Counted from the first letter of the stretch, positions 1 to 8,125 are shown. The stretch: 64,000 nt of DNA from UBA10649 sp964597445 (GCA_964597445.1 CAZQXO010000006.1:4219-68218), one strand, 5' to 3'. Notes: a model not told the origin generated them from the sequence alone. Translations and numbers: made by a program.

Positions 1-353
1 AGGTCGGGCATCTTGACCTCGGCGATCTCACGCACCTGAGCCTTCGTGATCGATCCTGCCTTGACCTTGTGCGGTTCGCCCGAGCCCTTCTCGAGGCCAG
101 CGGCCTTGAGGATCAGGCGCGAGGCCGGCGGGGTCTTGAGCACGAAGTCGAACGAGCGATCCTCGTAGACCGTGATCTCGACCGGGATGATGTTGCCCCG
201 CTGGTTCTCCGTCGCAGCGTTGTACGCCTTGCAGAAGTCCATGATGTTGACGCCGTGCTGACCCAGGGCCGGGCCGACCGGCGGCGCCGGGTTCGCTTGA
301 CCGGCCTGGATCTGGAGCTTGATCAGGCCGGCGACCTTCTTCTTCGGTGCCAT
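1..353 (-). CDS. rplK: 50S ribosomal protein L11 (partial, 3' end cut)
   Basis: L11 binds 23S rRNA at the GTPase-associated centre of the large ribosomal subunit. The minus-strand reading from the ATG at 351-353 begins MAPKKKVAGLIKLQIQAGQA and continues through NPAPPVGPALGQHGVNIMDF, the classic L11 N-terminal domain. About 117 of the usual roughly 142 residues lie inside the window; the C-terminus is cut at base 1. It is the third gene of the secE-nusG-rplK run, as is usual in bacteria, starting 72 bases after nusG. Identification is secure; only the 3' end is missing. Confidence 0.97.
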   Translation of the reverse strand, partial: MAPKKKVAGLIKLQIQAGQANPAPPVGPALGQHGVNIMDFCKAYNAATENQRGNIIPVEITVYEDRSFDFVLKTPPASRLILKAAGLEKGSGEPHKVKAGSITKAQVREIAEVKMPD

Positions 354-425
354 GGTGTGTCGGGTCCTTCGTTGTGGTGGCTCACGGGCGGCAGCCCGCG
401 AGGTGGAGCGATCGTGCCGGTGGTG

Positions 426-1301
426 CTAGTTCTTGATGATCTGGCTGAAGGCCAGCTCGACAGGGGTCTCGCGACCGAAGATCTCGACGAGGCCGGTGAC
501 CTTCTGGGCCTCGATGTTGATCTCCGAGATCGTGGCGTGCAGGGTCGCGAAGGGACCATCGACGACCGTGACGGAGTCGCCGATCGAGAAGTCCACCTCG
601 ACCACGGGTGCCGGCGTGAGGCCGCCTCCCGACGACGCCTCGGCGGTGCCCGGTGCCGCGGCCTTCTTCTCGGGGGCCGGGGCGAGGATCGCCACGACCT
701 CGTCGAGCGACAGCGGAGCAGGCTGGTGGCCGTGGCCGACGAAGCCGGTCACGCCCGGGGTGTGCCGGATCGTGCCCCAGGACTCATCGGTGAGCTCCAT
801 CCGGACGAGGACGTATCCGGGGAACTTGTTGCGGCGGACCAGCTTGCGCACGCCGCCCTTGATCTCCGTGACCTCCTCCATCGGCACCTCGACCTGGAAG
901 ACGTAGTCCTCCATGTTCATGTTGCTGATGCGGGTCTCGATGTTCGTCTTGACCTTGTTCTCGTACCCGGCGTACGAGTGGATGACGTACCAGTCGCCGG
1001 GAGCCACGCGCATCTGCTCGCGGAAGGCGGCGACGGGATCCTCGTCCTCCTCCTCGACGGCAGCGACAGCGACATCGGCGGCGGCCACCACCTCGGCAGA
1101 CTCGGCTGCCTCTGCGGCGATCTCGGCGAACTCGGCATCGACGATCGCCGCAGCGTCGTCGAGGGCGTCCTCGGCGTCGACGATCGCCTCGGCGACCTGC
1201 TCGGGCGTGGCGTCGGCGGCAACGTCGACGACCACCTCGTCACCACCGGGTGCGGTGGCGAACGGGTCGAGCGAGGGCGACGTGGGGTCCTGGTCGGACA
1301 C
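426..1301 (-). CDS. nusG: Transcription termination/antitermination factor NusG
   Basis: NusG binds RNA polymerase and couples it to Rho or the ribosome. The 291-residue protein starts with GTG at 1299-1301, preceded by AAGGAGA about seven bases upstream. The first 90 or so residues are acidic and Ala/Glu/Asp-rich, a long low-complexity extension common in actinobacterial NusG. The NGN domain follows (DWYVIHSYAGYENKVKTNIE, then FPGYVLVRMELTDESW), and a C-terminal KOW domain contains DSVTVVDGPFATLHATI. Length exceeds the roughly 180 residues of enterobacterial NusG because of this extension. It lies 40 bases after secE and upstream of rplK. Confidence 0.97.
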   Translation of the reverse strand: MSDQDPTSPSLDPFATAPGGDEVVVDVAADATPEQVAEAIVDAEDALDDAAAIVDAEFAEIAAEAAESAEVVAAADVAVAAVEEEDEDPVAAFREQMRVAPGDWYVIHSYAGYENKVKTNIETRISNMNMEDYVFQVEVPMEEVTEIKGGVRKLVRRNKFPGYVLVRMELTDESWGTIRHTPGVTGFVGHGHQPAPLSLDEVVAILAPAPEKKAAAPGTAEASSGGGLTPAPVVEVDFSIGDSVTVVDGPFATLHATISEINIEAQKVTGLVEIFGRETPVELAFSQIIKN

Positions 1302-1341
1302 GGCGGTCAGTCTCCTTGGGTCGTTGGGTTGCGGCGCGAGG

Positions 1342-1587
1342 TCATCCGAAGATGCGGAGGACGACCTCGGTGAACACGAAGTCGTAGCCGGCGATGATCC
1401 CGGCCATGATGAGGACGAAGATGACCACCACGGTGGTGTAGGCGATCAGCTCCTTGCGGGTCGGCCAGATGACCTTGCGCAGTTCGGCGACCACCTGGCG
1501 GATGAACAGCGCCAGGCGCGAGAACACGTTGCCCTCGTCCTTGCGACCGCGTGAACCGCGGTCGGGGACGGCGTCGGTGTCCGTCAT
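1342..1587 (-). CDS. secE: Preprotein translocase subunit SecE
   Basis: SecE is the small membrane subunit that clamps SecY in the Sec translocon. The 81-residue protein starts with ATG at 1585-1587. It has a charged N-terminus, the conserved amphipathic stretch FIRQVVAELRKVIWPTRKEL, and one C-terminal transmembrane helix (YTTVVVIFVLIMAGIIAGYD). A longer in-frame reading runs upstream through the tRNA gene but is not credible. A GAGGAG ribosome site lies about ten bases before the chosen ATG. The order tRNA-Trp, secE, nusG is the standard actinobacterial one. Confidence 0.96.
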   Translation of the reverse strand: MTDTDAVPDRGSRGRKDEGNVFSRLALFIRQVVAELRKVIWPTRKELIAYTTVVVIFVLIMAGIIAGYDFVFTEVVLRIFG

Positions 1588-1603
1588 CGTCTGGCTCCTC
1601 GTG

Positions 1604-1642
1604 CTGCTCGGGTGCTGCTCTCGTCCTGCTCGGGTGCTGCTC
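1604..1642 (-). repeat. 17-bp direct repeat in the secE leader
   Basis: The 17-base sequence CTGCTCGGGTGCTGCTC (plus strand) occurs at 1604-1620 and again at 1626-1642, a 22-base period. On the transcribed minus strand this gives repeated GAGCAGCACCCGAGCAG just upstream of the secE ribosome site, between tRNA-Trp and secE. No function is evident. It may only be low-complexity leader sequence. Confidence 0.6.
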
Positions 1643-1702
1643 GGTGGTGCTGATCGGTGGACCTGCTCGTGCGGTGGCGTCCATGGCAGGGCGCCACCCC
1701 CG

Positions 1703-1775
1703 CAGGGCCGGAGGGACTTGAACCCCCAACCGCCGGTTTTGGAGACCGGTGCTCTACCAATTGAGCTACGACCCT
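1703..1775 (-). tRNA. trpT: tRNA-Trp (CCA anticodon)
   Basis: The minus strand folds as a 73-base tRNA: acceptor AGGGTCG pairs with CGGCCCT, the D arm contains TAGCTCAATTGGTAGAGCA, the anticodon loop is CTCCAAA (anticodon CCA), and the T loop is TTCAAGT. The discriminator base is G and the 3' CCA is not encoded. It sits upstream of secE and is likely cotranscribed with it. Confidence 0.97.
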
Positions 1776-1916
1776 CCGGAGCCACCCCGGGGGCAGCTCC
1801 GATGACGCGTCGGAGGGCAGGCTCGCGCCGACCTACTTCAGCGAAGGAGGAGTCTACGGGGCCGCCCCGAGACGGGTCCAATCCGGCCCCACGGGGGCGG
1901 CTGCAAGGATGGCCCC

Positions 1917-3122
1917 ATGACCGAGTCGCGCCTGTCCCGCCGTATCGCCGCCATCTCCGAGTCCGCCACTCTGGCCGTCGATGCCAAGGCCAAGGCCCTC
2001 AAGGCGGCGGGTCGGCCCGTCATCGGCTTCGGCGCCGGCGAACCGGACTTCCCCACCCCCGACTACATCGTGGCGGCCGCCCAGGCGGCGTGCGCGGACG
2101 CCCGCTGGCACCGGTACACCCCGGCCGGCGGCCTGCCCGAGCTGAAGGAGGCCATCGCCGCCAAGACGCTGCGGGACTCCGGCTACGACGTGAAGGCCAG
2201 CCAGGTCCTCGTGACGAACGGGGGCAAGCAGGCCCTCTACAACGCCTTCGCGGCCCTCCTCAACCCCGGCGACGAGGCGATCCTGCCCGCGCCCTACTGG
2301 ACCACGTACCCCGAGGCGATCCGCCTCGCCGGCGGCGTCCCCGTCGAGGTCATGACCGACGAGACCTCCGGCTACCGCGCCACGGTGGAGCAGCTCGAGG
2401 CCGCGCGCACGCCGCGCACCACGATGCTGGTGTTCGTCTCCCCCTCCAACCCCACCGGGGCGGTGTACTCCCCCGCCGAGGTGGAGGCGATCGGTCGCTG
2501 GGCCGCCGAGCACGGCCTCTGGGTCGTGACCGACGAGATCTACGAGCACCTCGTCTACGGCGACGCTGAGTTCTCCTCCATGCCGGTCCTCGTGCCGGAG
2601 CTGGCCGACCGCTGCGTCATCGTCAACGGGGTCGCCAAGACCTACGCGATGACCGGCTGGCGGGTGGGCTGGATGATCGGCCCGGACGACATCGTCAAGG
2701 GAGCGACCAACCTCCAGTCCCATGCGACCTCGAACGTGGCGAACGTCTCGCAGGTCGCCGCTCTCGCCGCTGTCAGCGGAGACCTCGCCGCAGTCGAGGA
2801 GATGAAGGTGGCCTTCGACCGTCGCCGCCTGCTCATCACGGGTCTGCTGGACGCAATCCCGGGGGTGGCCTGCCCGACGCCCGAGGGCGCCTTCTACGTC
2901 TACCCCTCCGTCAAGGGGCTGATCGGGAGCACCCTGCGCGGCAGCCGGATCGAGTCCTCGAGCCAGCTGGCCGGCATCATCCTCGACGAGGCCGAGGTGG
3001 CTGTCGTGCCCGGTGAGGCCTTCGGCACACCGGGCTACCTGCGGCTGTCGTACGCGACGTCGGATGCCGACATCACGGAAGGTGTGGGGCGCATCGCCTC
3101 GCTCCTGGGCGAGGCCCGGTAG
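1917..3122 (+). CDS. aspC: PLP-dependent aspartate/aromatic-type aminotransferase (class I)
   Basis: This fold-type I aminotransferase of 401 residues transfers amino groups between aspartate or related donors and 2-oxo acids. It shows GAGEPDFPTPDYI near residue 40, SPSNPTGAVY at 175-184, DEIYEHLVYGD at 206-216, and the PLP lysine in VAKTYAMTGWR (K241). The gene lies between the secE block and murB, the position of aspC in actinobacteria. A prephenate-aminotransferase activity is also possible. The ATG at 1917 is preceded by AAGGAT and six bases, so transcription may be leaderless. The last codons (ASLLGEAR, stop TAG) form the first copy of a 30-bp tandem repeat that continues beyond the stop. 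Confidence 0.9.
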   Translation: MTESRLSRRIAAISESATLAVDAKAKALKAAGRPVIGFGAGEPDFPTPDYIVAAAQAACADARWHRYTPAGGLPELKEAIAAKTLRDSGYDVKASQVLVTNGGKQALYNAFAALLNPGDEAILPAPYWTTYPEAIRLAGGVPVEVMTDETSGYRATVEQLEAARTPRTTMLVFVSPSNPTGAVYSPAEVEAIGRWAAEHGLWVVTDEIYEHLVYGDAEFSSMPVLVPELADRCVIVNGVAKTYAMTGWRVGWMIGPDDIVKGATNLQSHATSNVANVSQVAALAAVSGDLAAVEEMKVAFDRRRLLITGLLDAIPGVACPTPEGAFYVYPSVKGLIGSTLRGSRIESSSQLAGIILDEAEVAVVPGEAFGTPGYLRLSYATSDADITEGVGRIASLLGEAR

Positions 3123-3283
3123 TCCGCCTCGCTCCTGGGCGAGGCCCGGTAGTCCGCCTCGCTCCTGGGCGAGGCCCGGTAGTCCGCCTCGCTCCTGGGC
3201 GAGGCCCGGTAGTCCGCCTCGCTCCTGGGCGAGGCCCGGCAGTCCGCCTCGCTCCTGGGCGAGGCCCGGCAGTCCGCCTCGCG
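3095..3283. repeat. 30-bp in-frame hairpin tandem repeat (about 6.3 copies)
   Basis: The first copy (3095-3120) lies inside the aminotransferase end. Perfect 30-base copies follow at 3121, 3151, 3181, 3211 and 3241, and a partial copy ends near 3283. Each contains the stem GCCTCGC/GCGAGGC (7 bp, six-base loop; 3096-3115 in copy one). The period is ten codons, in frame with the upstream gene, so each copy reads SASLLGEAR-stop. The copies ending at 3240 and 3270 have CAG in place of the TAG stop. The array fills the gap between convergent aspC and murB and may serve as a bidirectional terminator. There are no spacers, so it is not CRISPR. Confidence 0.95.
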
Positions 3284-4315
3284 TCAGAGCTCCACGCCGA
3301 CCAGCACGGGCTCGACGGTGAGCTGCACGCCGAACGTCGCCACGACGCGGTCGCGCACTGCCGCCGCAAGATCGACGATCTCCTGCGCGGTGGCGCCGCC
3401 GCGGTTGGTGAGCGCAAGGGTGTGACGCCCCGAGATGGCCGCACGTGAGCCCGGCAGGGCGAAGCCCCGCGGCACCCCCGACCTCTCGATGAGCCAGGCG
3501 GCGCTCACCTTCACGCCGTCCGCCGACGGATAGCGCGGGCACTCCTGTGGCAGCCCGGCTGCCTGGGATGCCTGGAGCACCGGGTTGGTGAAGAAGGAGC
3601 CGGCGCTCCACGTGTCGTGATCGTCCTCCATCAGCACCATCCCCTTGCGCGCTCGCAGGGCGAGAACGGCGTCTCGCACGGCGGCCACGTCGGCCTGCTC
3701 CCCCTCCGCGACCCCCAGCGCGGCTGCCAGGTCCGCGTAGGTCACCGCGCTGCGTCCGTTCGTGCGCAGTTGCAGCGTGACGGCGAGGATCACCCAGCGA
3801 TCCGGCTCGCGCTTGAACATGCTGGAGCGGTAGTCGAAGCCGCAGTCACCGGCGGCGAGGACCCTCACCTGCGATGTTCGTCGATCGAGGACGCGCACGG
3901 CGTGCACCACCTGGGCGATGTCCTGGCCGTAGGCGCCCACGTTCTGCACCGGGGTCGCCCCCACACGACCTGGGATCCCCGACAGGGCCTCGATGCCGCT
4001 CCACCCGCGGGCCACGGCACGCACCACGACGTCGTCCCATACCTCACCCGCCGCAAGCGTGAGCAGGATCGTCCCCGCCTCGGCTTCACGGGCGTCGATC
4101 CCTGTCGTCGCCACCTCGATCACCGTGCCCGGGAAGCCGGAGTCCGCGACCAGGATGTTGCTGCCTCCGCCCAGGATGAGAACCGGGCGACCGTCGGCGT
4201 CACAGCGACGGACCATCTCGAGCAGGGTGTCCTCGGACTCGGCGACGCACCAGTCGCCAGCCGGACCCCCCACGCGCAGGGTCGTGTGCTCCGCGAGCAC
4301 TCGGCGCATGCTCAT
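3284..4315 (-). CDS. murB: UDP-N-acetylmuramate dehydrogenase (UDP-N-acetylenolpyruvoylglucosamine reductase)
   Basis: MurB is the FAD/NADPH enzyme that reduces UDP-GlcNAc-enolpyruvate to UDP-MurNAc in cytosolic peptidoglycan precursor synthesis. The 343-residue protein shows the FAD-binding stretch LILGGGSNILVADSG (47-60), GIEALSGIPGRVGATPVQNV, YRSSMFK, and the SAGSFFTNPV segment with the catalytic serine. Length and motifs fit the actinobacterial type. It starts at ATG 4313-4315, one base after the stop of the upstream dehydratase gene, so translation is likely coupled. Its 3' end abuts the hairpin repeat array. Confidence 0.96.
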   Translation of the reverse strand: MSMRRVLAEHTTLRVGGPAGDWCVAESEDTLLEMVRRCDADGRPVLILGGGSNILVADSGFPGTVIEVATTGIDAREAEAGTILLTLAAGEVWDDVVVRAVARGWSGIEALSGIPGRVGATPVQNVGAYGQDIAQVVHAVRVLDRRTSQVRVLAAGDCGFDYRSSMFKREPDRWVILAVTLQLRTNGRSAVTYADLAAALGVAEGEQADVAAVRDAVLALRARKGMVLMEDDHDTWSAGSFFTNPVLQASQAAGLPQECPRYPSADGVKVSAAWLIERSGVPRGFALPGSRAAISGRHTLALTNRGGATAQEIVDLAAAVRDRVVATFGVQLTVEPVLVGVEL

Positions 4316-4316
4316 G

Positions 4317-4739
4317 TCAGGGAAGGCGCACCACGGCCTGCGCCTTGCCCAGCACCGTGGACCCCTCGAAGGTCGCCGTCAGCGCCAGCGTGACGAGGCC
4401 GTCGTCGCTCACCGAGGTGACCTTCGCCGAGACCTCGACGGTCGCACCGGCGTCGTCATCCGGAACGACGACAGGACGGGTGAAGCGAACACCGAACTCG
4501 ACGAGCGCCCCCGGATCCCCGAGCCAGTCGGTCACCACCCGGCCCGCGAGGCCCATCGTGAGCATGCCGTGCGCGATCACGTTGGGCAGGCCCACGCCGA
4601 CGGCGATGCGCTCGTTCCAGTGGATGACGTTGAAGTCACCCGACGCCCCCGCGTAGCGAACGAGGTCCGCGCGGGTGATGGGGAAGGACCGCGAGGGCAG
4701 CTCGGTGCCGACGCCGACATCCTGGAGCCGGGGGGTCAT
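4317..4739 (-). CDS. hadB: MaoC-type hotdog dehydratase, HadB-like
   Basis: This 140-residue single-hotdog protein carries the hydratase-2 motif GDFNVIHWNERIAVGVGLPN followed by IAHGMLTMGLAGRVVTDWLG, with the expected Asp and His. Proteins of this family dehydrate 3-hydroxyacyl-ACP or -CoA. In mycobacteria the HadA-HadB pair works in FAS-II. It overlaps the upstream HadA-like gene by four bases (ATGA), so the two probably form a heterodimer. The true chain-length substrate cannot be told from sequence. The gene symbol follows the mycobacterial name and the rpmG-hadA-hadB order. Confidence 0.85.
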   Translation of the reverse strand: MTPRLQDVGVGTELPSRSFPITRADLVRYAGASGDFNVIHWNERIAVGVGLPNVIAHGMLTMGLAGRVVTDWLGDPGALVEFGVRFTRPVVVPDDDAGATVEVSAKVTSVSDDGLVTLALTATFEGSTVLGKAQAVVRLP

Positions 4740-5191
4740 GAGGCGTCCTCCGGACCGCGCGCCACGATCAGACTGGTCGTGACGACGACGGGCTCGCCAT
4801 CGAGCATCGTGACATCGCCGCGCGTCGTGAGCATGTCGTTTCCGGCCACCGAGCGGATCTCGTCGATGGTCATCGTCACGATGAGTTCATCTCCCGCGAC
4901 GATGGGGCGGGCGTAGCGGAAGCGCTGCTCGCCGTGCACGACGCGGGAGTAGTCGAGTCCCAGCTCGGGATCGCGCACCACGACCCCGCTGGCCGTCAAT
5001 GAGAGGAGGACGGCGAACGTCGGAGGCGCCACCACATCGGCGTAGCCGAGGGCGCGCGCCGCAGCGACGTCATGGAACACCGGGTTGTCGTCACCGATGG
5101 ACGTCGCGAACTCCCGGATCTTCTCGCGGCCGACGACGTAGCTCGGCCCGGGCGGATACACCCGCCCGACGAAGTCCGGGTTCAGGGCCAT
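4736..5191 (-). CDS. hadA: FAS1-like/MaoC N-terminal dehydratase, HadA-like
   Basis: The 151-residue protein matches the HadA/HadC (UPF0336-type) hotdog family. Recognisable parts are MALNPDFVGRVYPPGPSYVV at the start, SIGDDNPVFHD, the APPTFAVLL segment, and VHGEQRFRYARPIVAGDEL. These subunits form the substrate-binding half of a 3-hydroxyacyl dehydratase and usually lack the full catalytic motif, which the HadB partner supplies. It lies ten bases after rpmG and overlaps hadB by four bases. No clear Shine-Dalgarno precedes the ATG, so coupling to rpmG is likely. Confidence 0.85.
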   Translation of the reverse strand: MALNPDFVGRVYPPGPSYVVGREKIREFATSIGDDNPVFHDVAAARALGYADVVAPPTFAVLLSLTASGVVVRDPELGLDYSRVVHGEQRFRYARPIVAGDELIVTMTIDEIRSVAGNDMLTTRGDVTMLDGEPVVVTTSLIVARGPEDAS

Positions 5192-5201
5192 GGGGAGGCG
5201 A

Positions 5202-5369
5202 CTAGCGCGTTTCCTTGTGACCGGTGTGCTTGCCGCACGTCGGGCAGAACTTCTTCACCTCGAGGCGATCCGGATCATTGCGCCGGTTCTTCTTCGTGAT
5301 GTAGTTGCGGTTCTTGCACTCTTCGCACGCCATGGTGATCTTCGGACGGATGTCCGTTGCCTTGGCCAC
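5202..5369 (-). CDS. rpmG: 50S ribosomal protein L33
   Basis: The 55-residue protein starts at GTG 5367-5369 (VAKATDIRPKITMACEEC). It has the two zinc-ribbon pairs CEEC and CPTC, so it is the zinc-binding (C+) form of L33. A weak AAAGG ribosome site lies upstream. An in-frame start further up adds ten residues without family support. It follows tRNA-Thr and tRNA-Met and precedes hadA, the recalled actinobacterial order. Confidence 0.95.
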   Translation of the reverse strand: MAKATDIRPKITMACEECKNRNYITKKNRRNDPDRLEVKKFCPTCGKHTGHKETR

Positions 5370-5427
5370 TGTGGTCTGCCTTTCGTGTGGTCTCGGCAAG
5401 GGTCCTTGCCAAGCATGGCGGTTCGAG

Positions 5428-5500
5428 TAGCGGAGGCCGGACTTGAACCGGCGACACAGCGATTATGAGCCGCTTGCTCTACCAACTGAGCTACCCCGCC
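5428..5500 (-). tRNA. tRNA-Met (CAT anticodon, elongator type)
   Basis: The minus strand reads GGCGGGGTAGCTCAGTTGGT onward. The acceptor GGCGGGG pairs with CTCCGCT using G-U wobbles, the anticodon loop is CTCATAA (CAT), the T loop is TTCAAGT and the discriminator is A. The anticodon stem lacks the three G:C pairs of an initiator tRNA. A tRNA-Ile2 with lysidine cannot be excluded by sequence alone, but the tRNA-Thr/tRNA-Met/rpmG context favours elongator Met. Confidence 0.9.
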
Positions 5501-5571
5501 GCAGATGGGACACCTTCATCCCACCGACCGCCCCGGCCGACTCCGTGGCGGAGCCTCCCGAGGGACAGTCG

Positions 5572-5643
5572 AGCCCCTTCCGGGAATCGGACCCGGTACC
5601 TCGCCCTTACCAAGGGAGCGCTCTACCAATGAGCTAAAGGGGC
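5572..5643 (-). tRNA. tRNA-Thr (GGT anticodon)
   Basis: The minus strand starts GCCCCTTTAGCTCATTGGTA. The acceptor GCCCCTT pairs with AAGGGGC, the anticodon loop is TTGGTAA (GGT), and the T arm is CCGGGTCCGATTCCCGG. The discriminator is T and no CCA is encoded. It is upstream of tRNA-Met and rpmG on the same strand. Confidence 0.96.
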
Positions 5644-5726
5644 AGCAAAGCCAGCCGATCGTACACAAGGGCTCGTTCCGCCGGGAAATCGGCCGGTCCC
5701 GGCACCGGGCGAGGTTGACTAGGCCC

Positions 5727-6704
5727 ATGCCCCCACACTCGACTCCCCCCGTGACCGGCCAGATCCCGCGCGGATGGGGGCTTCCCGACCTCCCCGATCT
5801 GAGGGGGCGGACCGCCATCGTGACCGGGGCCACCTCGGGGATCGGCCTCGTGACCGCACGAGAGCTGGCAGCCCGAGGAGCTGCCGTCACCCTGGCCGTC
5901 CGAGATGCGACCCGCGGGAGCCAGGTGGCCGAGGGATTCCGACGGGCCCACCCCACGGCCACCGTCGACGTCCTGACCCTCGATCTGGCCGACCTCTCCT
6001 CGGTGCGCGCCTTCGCACGCGCGTGGAGCGACGCCCACGAGGAGGGCCTGGACCTCCTGGTCAACAACGCCGGGGTGATGGCGCTGCCACGGCGCGAGAC
6101 ACCGGACGGCTTCGAGATGCAGCTGGCCACCAACCATCTCGGGCACTTCGCCCTGACCGGCCTCCTGCTGCCCGCCCTCGTCGCGCGACCCCGCTCGCGC
6201 GTCGTGACGGTGTCGTCCGGAGCCCACCGGCTCGGAAGCATCGACTTCGCCGACCTCCAGGGCCGCCGTCGCTACCAGCCGTGGCGGGCCTACGGACAGA
6301 GCAAGCTCGCGAACCTGCTGTTCACGGCCGAGCTGCAGCGCCGGCTCGACGCGAACGGCATCCCCACGATCGCGGTGGCCTGCCACCCCGGCTACACGGC
6401 GACGAACCTGCAGTCCGCCGGACCCCGCATGAGCGGGCGCACCTGGCTGGAGCGGCCGATCGACCTGGCCAACCGCGTCATCGGCCAGAGCCCCGAGGAC
6501 GGCGCCCTCCCCACCCTCGCCGCCGCGACCTTCCCGGGCCTCCCGGGCAACTCGTACGTCGGGCCCGACGGTCCGCTCGAGATCCGGGGCCACCCGCGAC
6601 TCGTGGGACGGTCTCGCGCAGCGCAGGATCCCGTGGCCGCCCGACGCCTGTGGCAGGAGAGCGAGCGACTGACCGACGTGCACTACCCGCTGGACCTTCC
6701 GTGA
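5727..6704 (+). CDS. Short-chain dehydrogenase/reductase
   Basis: This classical SDR of 325 residues should oxidise or reduce an alcohol/ketone with NAD(P). It has TGATSGIG (33-40) in a Rossmann fold, NNAG at 113-116, the catalytic serine pair near 163, and YGQSK (Y189, K193). It resembles the retinol-dehydrogenase/WWOX-like oxidoreductases, but the substrate is unknown. The ATG at 5727 was chosen because the frame further upstream runs through the tRNA genes. Its stop overlaps the next gene by four bases (GTGA), so translation is probably coupled to agmatine deiminase. Confidence 0.88.
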   Translation: MPPHSTPPVTGQIPRGWGLPDLPDLRGRTAIVTGATSGIGLVTARELAARGAAVTLAVRDATRGSQVAEGFRRAHPTATVDVLTLDLADLSSVRAFARAWSDAHEEGLDLLVNNAGVMALPRRETPDGFEMQLATNHLGHFALTGLLLPALVARPRSRVVTVSSGAHRLGSIDFADLQGRRRYQPWRAYGQSKLANLLFTAELQRRLDANGIPTIAVACHPGYTATNLQSAGPRMSGRTWLERPIDLANRVIGQSPEDGALPTLAAATFPGLPGNSYVGPDGPLEIRGHPRLVGRSRAAQDPVAARRLWQESERLTDVHYPLDLP

Positions 6705-7720
6705 GCCCCGCCGTCGGGACGATGCCCGCCGAGTGGGAGTCCCACGAGCGCACCTGGATGGCCTGGCCCCCCGACGGATACCTGCTGGACGACGCTGAGG
6801 CCGGCGCGCAGGAGGCTCGCGCGGCATGGGCCTCGGTCGCGAACGCCATCGTGCGCTTCGAGCCGGTGACGATGGTCGTGGATCCGCGTGATGCCGACAC
6901 CGTCGGCGCGTGGCTCGATCCCCACGTCACCGTCGTGCACGCTCCCCTCGACGACGCGTGGATGCGCGACATCGGACCGACGTTCGTCCGCACCGGGGAC
7001 GGCTCGCTCGCGGGAGTGGACTGGGTGTTCAACGGCTGGGGTGCGCAGTCGTGGGCGTCGTGGGAGAAGGACGCCAGGATCGCAGGGGAGGTCTGCCGCG
7101 CTGCAGGCGTTCCGGTCATCTCCTCACCCCTGACGAACGAGGGTGGCGGCATCCATGTCAACGGCAGCGGGACCGTGCTCGTCACGCGCACGGTGCAACT
7201 GGATCCTGCACGCAATGCGACGTGGTCAGCCGACGAGGTCGAGACCGAGCTGCACCGGACCCTCGGGGCGGACCGAGTGATCTGGCTGGAGCGCGGGCTC
7301 ACCCGCGACTACGACGACTTCGGCACCCGCGGACACGTCGACATCGTCGCCTGCTTCAGCGACCCCACCACCGTCCTCTTCCACGACCAGCGCAACCCCG
7401 AGCATCCCGACTTCCTCGTCAGCCAGCAGGTGCGGGCCCGGCTCGAAGCCGAGGAGGGACTCACTCCTGTTCCCGTCGCCGCACCCGACGTCCTGCGCGA
7501 CGAGCACGGGTGGGTCGACTACAGCTACATCAACCACTACGTCTGCAATGGGGCCGTCATCCTCTGCGCCTTCGACGATCCGGGCGATCAGCGCGCGGCG
7601 GAGGTCCTCGCGCGCGCATACCCGGGGCGCGAGATCGTGCTGGTGGACGCGCGCCCCATCTTCGCCCGTGGCGGTGGCATCCACTGCATCACGCAGCAGC
7701 AGCCCGCGGAGCGGCCGTGA
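6701..7720 (+). CDS. aguA: Agmatine deiminase family protein
   Basis: Agmatine deiminase hydrolyses agmatine to N-carbamoylputrescine and ammonia through a guanidine-modifying fold with a catalytic cysteine. The 339-residue protein starts at GTG 6701, overlapping the SDR stop. It shows MPAEWESHERTWMAWP, DDAWMRDIGPTFV, NEGGGIHVNG, TRGHVDIVACF and the C-terminal GGGIHCITQQ with the nucleophile C329. The length is near that of the family. No N-carbamoylputrescine amidase is in the window. A peptidyl-arginine-deiminase-type activity is an alternative, but the absence of a signal peptide argues against it. Confidence 0.88.
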   Translation: MSPAVGTMPAEWESHERTWMAWPPDGYLLDDAEAGAQEARAAWASVANAIVRFEPVTMVVDPRDADTVGAWLDPHVTVVHAPLDDAWMRDIGPTFVRTGDGSLAGVDWVFNGWGAQSWASWEKDARIAGEVCRAAGVPVISSPLTNEGGGIHVNGSGTVLVTRTVQLDPARNATWSADEVETELHRTLGADRVIWLERGLTRDYDDFGTRGHVDIVACFSDPTTVLFHDQRNPEHPDFLVSQQVRARLEAEEGLTPVPVAAPDVLRDEHGWVDYSYINHYVCNGAVILCAFDDPGDQRAAEVLARAYPGREIVLVDARPIFARGGGIHCITQQQPAERP

Positions 7721-8118
7721 CATCCGGCGAGCACGACCTCGCCGTGCTCCTCTCGAGCATGGATCCCGTCGTCGTCCCCGGGGAGTTCGTCTTCGTCACC
7801 GCGGACACCGTGCCGATCGACCTGCAGCCCCGCGCCACGGTCGTCGAGGACGAGGGCGTGACGCTGGTGATCACCCGGCAGCAGGCCGATGAGCGCGGGT
7901 GGACATACGACTTCGTCGCGGCATGGATCACCCTGCGCGTGCACTCGGCGCTGGACGCCGTCGGGCTCACCGCCGCTGTCAGCGCCGTCCTCGCGCAGGA
8001 GGGGATCAGCTGCAACGTGATCGCCGGTCGGCTCCACGACCACCTGCTCGTGCCTCAAGAACGGTCCGCGGACGCCCTGCGCGCACTCGAGGGCCTGAGG
8101 TCCCGGAGCACCACCTGA
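7717..8118 (+). CDS. ACT-domain protein
   Basis: A 133-residue protein starts at GTG 7717 and overlaps the deiminase stop by four bases. LLSSMDPVVVPGEFVFVT at its start and the later ITLRVHSALDAVGLTAAVSAVL and CNVIAGRLHDHLLV match the small tandem-ACT proteins of bacteria. ACT domains usually bind amino acids and regulate enzymes. The direct role is unknown. As the third gene of the SDR-aguA-ACT unit it may sense an arginine- or polyamine-related ligand, but that is inference. Confidence 0.8.
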   Translation: MTSGEHDLAVLLSSMDPVVVPGEFVFVTADTVPIDLQPRATVVEDEGVTLVITRQQADERGWTYDFVAAWITLRVHSALDAVGLTAAVSAVLAQEGISCNVIAGRLHDHLLVPQERSADALRALEGLRSRSTT

Positions 8119-8125
8119 GGGGGGT

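Noticed and set aside
3095..3283. CRISPR-like array
   Set aside because: Units are contiguous with no spacers, and the first unit is coding.
1854..3611. Long minus-strand frame across aminotransferase and murB
   Set aside because: Antisense shadow; Arg/Gly-rich, no family features, interrupted logic through the repeat array.
5428..5500. Initiator tRNA-fMet
   Set aside because: The anticodon stem lacks three consecutive G:C pairs and the first acceptor pair is G-U rather than the C-A mismatch.
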